NCBI GenBank assembly: GCA_005223085.1
Contig: NJBP01000064.1
Location: forward strand, 1 to 10,708
Source: Candidatus Aerophobetes bacterium Ae_b3b
GTDB lineage: Bacteria > Aerophobota > Aerophobia > Aerophobales > AE-B3A
Reading direction: 5' to 3'
DNA length: 10,708 bases
Shown: in pieces, positions 6,481-10,708 of the stretch
Layout of the letters: every line of letters starts with the position of its first letter
How positions within the stretch are numbered: position 1 is the first letter of the stretch
The notes under the pieces: model-generated
Databases searched by the model: none
The model's input: only the letters and a program-made list of their open reading frames with translations
Told to the model about the DNA's origin: nothing
Position numbers and translations under genes: made by a program

Positions 6481-6708
6481 ATAATCGTCTATCCCCATCC
6501 TTGTTGTCCATTTCAAGGACAGATCCTTACCATAACGGGCATTCCCGCCTTCTAGAACAATCTCCACATCTATGACCTGGCCGGCAAACTGGTAAGAGCT
6601 CTGCAAGAAACTGAGATGGGCACCTCATTGTTGCCCGGACTTCCCCTGGGCAAATCATCCCAGGCGACCAGGATAGGGTAGGGTACTTTCCCGGCCAAAG
6701 TGAATGTC
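6481..6708 (+). pseudogene. Decayed C-terminal sorting (FlgD-like/type IX) domain
   Basis: Reading from 6481 in one frame gives IIVYPHPCCPFQGQILTITG, IPAF, a TAG stop (6553-6555), NNLHIYDLAGKLVRALQETE, MGT and further residues to a second stop (6679-6681). This is close to the pattern of C-terminal FlgD Ig-like/type IX secretion sorting domains: 'VYPNP', 'G--LTI-GIPA', 'V-IYDL-GKLVR-L-E---GT---W-G', 'SG-Y-A-V'. Similarity fades after GT, where W-DG would be expected, but GTFPAKV (about 6682-6702) may still be the final strand. No start codon or upstream domain is present and two stops interrupt the frame, so this is a relic of a secreted protein gene between two convergent genes. The match is by eye. 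Confidence 0.5.
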
Positions 6709-6782
6709 CGGACAGCGGACACTGTACCAACCAGTCGACTGAAATACGCGTTTGGTGAAGTCGTTTCGATTGCCAATATCCG

Positions 6783-8198
6783 CTATGCGTCCGTACTCAA
6801 GGCAATCCTGGTCAGGTACTCTGGCACCGTGGTCTTCCAACCGTATTCCTTCTCCACCACTTTGGCAAATAGGTTCGGGACCTTACCCTCACCATGGACG
6901 ATGAATACCTCTCTTGGGGGACTGCGGAACCCCGAAAGCCACCTCAGGAGTTCATCCTGGTCGGCGTGGGCTGAGAAACCGCTTAGCTGCACAACATTGG
7001 CCTTCACCGGATACGTCTGGCCATGGATCCTCACTGCCTTCTTGCCTTCCAGTATTTCCCTGCCCAGTGTGTCGTGTGCCTGGTAGCCCACAAAAAGAAT
7101 AGTACTTTCAGGACGAGAGATGTTACTGATGAGATGATGCTTAATTCTTCCGCCGGTGCACATTCCAGACCCCGCGATGATAATACAGGAAGCTCTAATG
7201 TGATTTATGGCCTTGGACTCGGCAGAACTCCTGGTTAGTCTTAGGGTTGAGAAGTAGAAGGGGAGGCGTCCGCTGCGAACGAGTGAGAGCATCTCCTCGT
7301 CAAAGCAGTCTTGATTTCGCTGAAATACCTCGGTGACCCTGATGGCCATGGGGCTGTCCACGAATGTCATAAGGTGAGGAACCCGGTCCTCCCGCAGAAG
7401 CGCACTGAGGTAATAGAGGAGCTCCTGCGTTCTCTCCACGGCAAAACTTGGTATGACTACATTTCCTCCCCTTTCGACCGTTGAGTTGATGACTTCGCAC
7501 AACCTCATCTTGATGCCGGAGGAGTCTTCGTGGAATGTATCCCCATACGTCGACTCAACCATGACGTAGTCAGCTTGGTCAAGCAGGGTAGGATCCTTCA
7601 ATATGGGCTTTTTCCAGCGGCCCACATCGCCCGAGAAGATAATAGTGTGGCTTTTGCGTTGAGACGAGAACCTCACCTTAATCATTGCTGAGCCAAGAAT
7701 GTGGCCTGCATCATAGAACGTAGTGGTAGCAGATCCGCCTATGACCATGGGTTCACCGTACTTGACAGACTCGAACAGCGAGAACGTCCTCTGCACGTCT
7801 CTCTTATTGTACAGCGCTACTTCCGGATGTCGGCCCTTTCTCCTCTCTCGCTTGTGCCTTTTCTTCTTGAAATGAGCATCCTCTTCCTGGATGCGCGCGG
7901 AATCCAAGAGCATAATCTTCGCTATCTCGTGAGTCGGGGGTGTACAGAGGATCCTCCCCCTAAATCCCTCTCGAACTAGCCGTGGTAGGAAGCCACAGTG
8001 ATCAAGGTGGGCGTGGGTCAGGAGCACAGTATCGATGTCTTTCGGCTCAACTGGAAAGGTTTCCCAATTTCTGGATCGGAAGTCCCTTTCCTGATACAGG
8101 CCGCAGTCGACCAGAACCTTCCTGCCATCAATCGCCAGGAGGTGGCGCGAACCGGTGACATTCCGAGCCGCCCCGAGAAACTGTAGATGAACTGCCAT
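6783..8198 (-). CDS. Beta-CASP/RMMBL metallo-beta-lactamase-fold ribonuclease-like protein
   Basis: A 471-residue metallo-hydrolase related to the CPSF73/Ysh1-type RNA nucleases, also annotated as 'MBL fold, RNA specificity domain'. It is predicted to cut or trim RNA in the cytoplasm with two zinc ions. Zinc motifs: T61-HAHLDH-67 (motif II), H166 in YDAGHILGSA (III) and D191 in FSGDVG (IV). Beta-CASP motif A is E215 in VMVESTYGD; motif B is the GMCTGGRIKHHL block (H354/H355); motif C is H411 in GFSAHADQDEL. H435 in IVHGE is the C-terminal metal-site histidine. A basic patch KKKRHKRERRKGR (111-123) interrupts the lactamase domain and may bind RNA. ATG 8198 has GAGGA about 9 nt upstream. No clear promoter lies in 8199-8357, where I see nothing else, so it may be read from the phosphoesterase unit. 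Codon use is more GC-rich than in the genes to the left. Confidence 0.93.
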   Translation of the reverse strand: MAVHLQFLGAARNVTGSRHLLAIDGRKVLVDCGLYQERDFRSRNWETFPVEPKDIDTVLLTHAHLDHCGFLPRLVREGFRGRILCTPPTHEIAKIMLLDSARIQEEDAHFKKKRHKRERRKGRHPEVALYNKRDVQRTFSLFESVKYGEPMVIGGSATTTFYDAGHILGSAMIKVRFSSQRKSHTIIFSGDVGRWKKPILKDPTLLDQADYVMVESTYGDTFHEDSSGIKMRLCEVINSTVERGGNVVIPSFAVERTQELLYYLSALLREDRVPHLMTFVDSPMAIRVTEVFQRNQDCFDEEMLSLVRSGRLPFYFSTLRLTRSSAESKAINHIRASCIIIAGSGMCTGGRIKHHLISNISRPESTILFVGYQAHDTLGREILEGKKAVRIHGQTYPVKANVVQLSGFSAHADQDELLRWLSGFRSPPREVFIVHGEGKVPNLFAKVVEKEYGWKTTVPEYLTRIALSTDA

Positions 8199-8357
8199 TG
8201 TTGCTCGTCCTCTAGATAGGAGTCTTTTCCACCTCTACCGGTGCGTGAAGCTACCACGCGTCGTTCTCACCGTCCTAGTAAATGGTGGGACGACTGTGAG
8301 ACAAACGGATCCTCTGGAGGTCCAAGAACACGTTTCTTTGTACCAGACGCCAAGAAG

Positions 8358-8477
8358 CTAGACAGAGGGTTGATTCTCCCTGATGAACCGGACCACCTCT
8401 TCGGGATCGTCTGTGGTACTGAACAGATTCATGTCCTGAGAGGTAATTTTGCTTTGGGCGAGAAGTGTTTTCTCCAT
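8358..8477 (-). pseudogene. C-terminal fragment of a LOG-family (TIGR00730-like) protein
   Basis: A 39-codon frame from ATG 8477 to TAG 8358. Its sequence (EKTLLAQSKITSQDMNLF, then TTDDPEEVVRFI) matches the usual tail of LOG-family Rossmann proteins, cytokinin-riboside-monophosphate phosphoribohydrolase relatives, where '(L)L-EGKI--EDL-LF---DDPEE-V--I' closes the protein. The nucleotide-binding PGGxGTxxE part is absent from the window. The ATG has a very strong ribosome site (AGGAGGTG, 8481-8488, 5 nt spacing), and the frame starts 32 nt after the phosphoesterase stop, so it could still be translated. Most likely a truncated relic left by a deletion that joined it to the phosphoesterase gene; a small functional peptide is possible but not indicated. 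Confidence 0.5.
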
Positions 8478-8509
8478 GTCCACCTCCTGACAGATTCTAG
8501 GGGGGCAGG

Positions 8510-9769
8510 TCATTCTTTGTAAAGTTCCACTTCTTCTACGGGAGTGTCTGCTCTGGGACGGTACCGTCTGAGCCACATGCGAGTTCCTTTGTTGGAAACC
8601 TGAACCCGTAGATAGTTGTAGTCCTCCACTCTCGGCTGTCCTTTCCAGTACAATTCTTCAGGGTAATCCGTGGGGGGAGGGTTTGCTTCGTGCCCTTGTT
8701 CTCCTCCGCCAGCTCCCAGGATTAAGTAGCGTATCCCATCAACCTGGTAGACTTCTGTGGTATGAACGTGGCCATTGAATACGGTTATTTTTAGCTCAGA
8801 TGCAAAGGGTTTTAAATATGGATGTGGATTTTCTTCCAAAGGCAGGGGGCCCCAATAGGAGATGCAGAAAGCCGGATTATGAAATGTAATAAAAACTTGA
8901 TGGGTCTCCTTTTCCTTTGCCTCTTGCAGCCATTCTGACAGAATGGCCATTTGAGCCTGAAAATCCGGGTGCTTGCTTCCCCAAGCGGAGGGATTCCGGT
9001 AATCCATATCTCCTGTATCCAGAAAGATGAACCGGCATCCTCTATAATCGAACTTGTAAACCCGATGTTCAGCAGTAAATCCCATTTGGGGGAGGTAGGG
9101 AACTGTGCTAAGAAGCCCCTCCAGGTTTTCATCCAGCCATGTTTCATGATTTCCAGGAGCCGGAAAAAAACGGCCCGGCAGGCCTTCCGGGCCTCCCACT
9201 GGCAGCTTCGACAGAAACCGTTGATGAAAGTCACGCCAATACGGGCTTTCATCACGGGATTTCCCCTGATAGCCAAAATAGGTCATGTCGCCAGTGTTCA
9301 GACAGAACGATGGTCCTGAAAGAGGATCCTCGGCACCTTTCTTTGATTCTGCGACAATCTCGGTGTAGATCCATGCTTGGCCCTCGGAGCGTAATGCCAC
9401 GTCCGCTTGGGGGCCCTGCACAATTAGACGAGGCCAACCATCCTTCAAGAAAACCAGTCTATATTTTTCGGGTGCTCCCTTGGGCCAGTACTTAATCCAG
9501 TCCAGTTTACCGGTATCGGGATCGAAACTTATCTCTGTATCGACAGCTAGATCCGGACCGTACGCATATAGTTTCATTTGCTCAAAGCATTTTTCAGCTT
9601 CATCGATTTGATCGGACGTATAGGGTAGATAGCCTGGAAGGCGGTTGTCTCCGAATACAACAAAAGAAAAACTATTGTCCTGCTCCGCTGCTGCCGCAGG
9701 AATGAAGTAGAGCCAGACAAGGGCTGATAATAGCAACAACCGGAAAAAGTCTGATAATATTCTCTTCAC
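8510..9769 (-). CDS. Exported calcineurin-like metallophosphoesterase
   Basis: A 419-residue phosphoesterase with a Sec signal peptide (hydrophobic stretch about 9-24, AxA-type end PAAAAEQ, cleavage near 28), so it acts in the periplasm or outside the cell, or is anchored there. Dimetal motifs in order: D41 in FGDNR (Arg43 replaces the usual His of DxH), D161 in NTGDMTYFG, N207-H208 in PGNHETW, H297 in ITFHNPAF, and H334/H336 in NGHVHTTE. About 120 residues separate the first two motifs, much more than usual; the extra part (about 60-150) is rich in beta-like segments and Trp/Tyr and may be a substrate-binding insertion. GTG 9769 is supported by AAAAGGAGG (9776-9784) 6 nt upstream. Substrate unknown: phosphodiesters, phosphomonoesters and pyrophosphates are all used in the family. 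Promoter-like sites lie 100-235 nt upstream. Confidence 0.88.
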   Translation of the reverse strand: MKRILSDFFRLLLLSALVWLYFIPAAAAEQDNSFSFVVFGDNRLPGYLPYTSDQIDEAEKCFEQMKLYAYGPDLAVDTEISFDPDTGKLDWIKYWPKGAPEKYRLVFLKDGWPRLIVQGPQADVALRSEGQAWIYTEIVAESKKGAEDPLSGPSFCLNTGDMTYFGYQGKSRDESPYWRDFHQRFLSKLPVGGPEGLPGRFFPAPGNHETWLDENLEGLLSTVPYLPQMGFTAEHRVYKFDYRGCRFIFLDTGDMDYRNPSAWGSKHPDFQAQMAILSEWLQEAKEKETHQVFITFHNPAFCISYWGPLPLEENPHPYLKPFASELKITVFNGHVHTTEVYQVDGIRYLILGAGGGEQGHEANPPPTDYPEELYWKGQPRVEDYNYLRVQVSNKGTRMWLRRYRPRADTPVEEVELYKE

Positions 9770-9865
9770 TGAAAGCCTCCTTTTGGGTCCAAATTTAACA
9801 ATAGTCTTTACCGCACTACTTTCTTTCTATTCACATGTGCCTAACATATTACTATGAAGAGTTGC

Positions 9866-9894
9866 ATCATACACCCAGAGTATCAATACGTCAA
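9866..9894 (-). promoter_or_regulatory. Sigma-70-like promoter, proximal, for the phosphoesterase
   Basis: On the minus strand: TTGACG (9889-9894), a 17-bp spacer and TATGAT (9866-9871), one mismatch in each box. Transcription would start near 9859, leaving about 90 nt before GTG 9769. Confidence 0.55.
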
Positions 9895-9973
9895 CCGAGG
9901 TTTGCTATTTGCGCAGGGATTTCCCATTTCAATTCGTAGTGAGGCATTAGGATCCCTCATCTTCCTGTTGGCA

Positions 9974-10002
9974 ATGATATATCCATGGTATCTGGTTGTC
10001 AA
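9974..10002 (-). promoter_or_regulatory. Sigma-70-like promoter, distal, for the phosphoesterase
   Basis: On the minus strand: TTGACA (9997-10002), a 17-bp spacer and TATCAT (9974-9979), one mismatch in total. Transcription would start near 9967, giving a leader of about 200 nt in which I see no convincing ORF. Confidence 0.5.
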
Positions 10003-10291
10003 TCTCCCTCTGGGAGCCCTGCAGTAGCGGTCTTGACATGTGAGCTGTGTCTACACCCGCAGGGGGCTCATCTACCAGCCATGGCGAAACTCTTCACTGG
10101 AAAAGAGGATAACCATAAAGCCACCCTTTTCCTTTAGAGAAAAAACTATATAATTAATTTCGTGCAAAACTTCGTTATCTGGTTTTGGAGGAGTCTGATA
10201 TAAGAGTTAATTTAGCAGAAGGGACTTGGTCGTCAACTACCGCTTGAACCCTTAGATACCTTTCGTTGACAAGGACATCTTTTGAGCTAAG
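10003..10291. other. Non-coding divergent spacer with a long imperfect hairpin
   Basis: With the promoter region at 9785-10002 this forms a stretch of about 500 nt without a convincing gene. A plus-strand open frame from 9943 to the TAG near 10137 has no ribosome site and no recognisable motif. The clearest structure is an imperfect hairpin: GAGCCCTGC (10014-10022) pairs with GCAGGGGGCTC (10059-10069) with a 2-nt bulge, and inside it GTAG (10024-10027) pairs with CTAC (10051-10054). There is no T-run on either strand, so it is not a standard terminator. An AT-rich TATATAAT lies at 10147-10154 without a good -35 box. Confidence 0.4.
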
Positions 10292-10708
10292 ATGAAAAGA
10301 GCCATTAAGAAGGAAACGAAGGCCGGCAACAGAGATTTTCGTAGTTTTCTCGGTGATGAAGCAATGCGGAAAGAAGTGAACATCCGAAAGGAGAACCCTT
10401 TTCAGCTTGCCGAAGAATCAAGATTCTATGGTGAGCGTATTGAGGTTGAAACGGTCAAGCAGTCCTTCCATCCCTCGGCCTTTGTCTGGCGTGGCCAAAG
10501 ATACGTTATCAATAAAATAATTCATTCATGGCCGAATTCAGGATATGCAAAGTCCACTCCAAATAAGAGAAACTGGCGACTGAGGCATCATCGAAACTAC
10601 TTCGTTGTCCGCACAGATGGTGGGCGAGTCTTCAAGATCTACCACGATAGGGGAGTCAAGAAAGAGTCTCCCAGAGTATGGATTCTAAATGAAGAGCTGT
10701 TCATGAGT
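10292..10708 (+). CDS. DUF6504-like protein, 3' end outside the window
   Basis: The frame is open from ATG 10292 to the last base (139 codons, no stop). Residues 48-110 resemble the small DUF6504 domain: GERIEV, then PSAFVWRGQRYVINKIIHSW (61-80), W95 in RNWRLRHH, and a strand-like YFVVRTDGGRVFKIYHDR (103-120). In other bacteria this domain is found near translesion polymerase or ImuB/DinB-type genes; no such gene is visible here. The first 47 residues are charged, with KRAIKKETK at the start, and are not part of the domain as I know it. The start is uncertain: no good ribosome site precedes ATG 10292, and TTGACA (10266-10271) with TAAGAT (10288-10293, 16-bp spacer) would place the transcript start after it. 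ATG 10364 (residue 25) is an alternative. Confidence 0.6.
   Translation, partial: MKRAIKKETKAGNRDFRSFLGDEAMRKEVNIRKENPFQLAEESRFYGERIEVETVKQSFHPSAFVWRGQRYVINKIIHSWPNSGYAKSTPNKRNWRLRHHRNYFVVRTDGGRVFKIYHDRGVKKESPRVWILNEELFMS

Noticed and set aside
6705-6721. Hairpin TGTCCG/CGGACA downstream of the MBL-fold gene, considered as its terminator
   Set aside because: Only six base pairs, and no T-run follows on the minus strand.
6914-8186. Several open frames on the plus strand opposite the MBL-fold gene
   Set aside because: They are antisense shadows of a gene with complete catalytic motifs; none has a ribosome site or recognisable domain.
8812-9495. Open frames of 118-154 codons overlapping the phosphoesterase gene
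   Set aside because: They lie in other frames or on the opposite strand of a gene with intact metal motifs and signal peptide, and show no motifs of their own.
9943-10139. Plus-strand open frame in the divergent spacer
   Set aside because: No ribosome site, no similarity I can recognise, and it overlaps a good minus-strand promoter.

Overview
The window looks like chromosomal DNA from an uncultured, probably Gram-negative-type bacterium; I cannot name the lineage. Bacterial markers are the translational GTPase TypA/BipA, strong Shine-Dalgarno sites, consensus sigma-70 type promoters and Sec signal peptides. A decayed fragment resembling the C-terminal FlgD-like/type IX sorting domain of secreted proteins suggests a candidate phylum rich in such proteins, but this is weak evidence. 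About 6.4 kb on the left is AT-rich and all plus strand. From about 6460 rightwards the DNA is visibly richer in G+C and mostly minus strand.

Left part (1-5100): typA is followed 11 nt later by a DEDDh 3'-5' exonuclease. Next come a small exported protein whose second half resembles the C-terminal beta-domain of glycoside hydrolases, and a stand-alone PD-(D/E)XK nuclease of Cas4/RecB type with four cysteines but no CRISPR context. Then comes the most informative locus. A winged-helix/nucleotidyltransferase (MNT) fusion protein lies behind a perfect TTGACA-N17-TATAAT promoter, and that promoter is covered by two copies of a 20-bp operator-like direct repeat. It is followed by the HEPN partner gene, which has lost its middle, including the segment expected to hold the active site, and changes frame at the junction. 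The left part ends with a 4-oxalocrotonate-tautomerase-like enzyme.

Middle (5100-6780): a hairpin with a T-run sits in what may be an old REP/MITE-like element. It is followed by a possible 19-codon upstream ORF that ends directly at the start of an M29-type metallo-aminopeptidase. The convergent gap after it holds the remnant of a sorting-domain gene with two stops.

Right part (6783-10708): on the minus strand there is an exported calcineurin-like metallophosphoesterase, then a 39-codon ORF that matches only the tail of LOG-family (TIGR00730-type) proteins, then a beta-CASP/RMMBL metallo-beta-lactamase-fold ribonuclease. Two promoter-like sites lie upstream of the phosphoesterase in a roughly 500-nt non-coding stretch. 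A plus-strand gene with a DUF6504-like domain runs off the right edge.

Taken together, this is a housekeeping region with nucleic-acid-processing enzymes, an eroded MNT/HEPN module and several gene remnants. I see no complete defence island, CRISPR array, tRNA, rRNA or intact insertion sequence.
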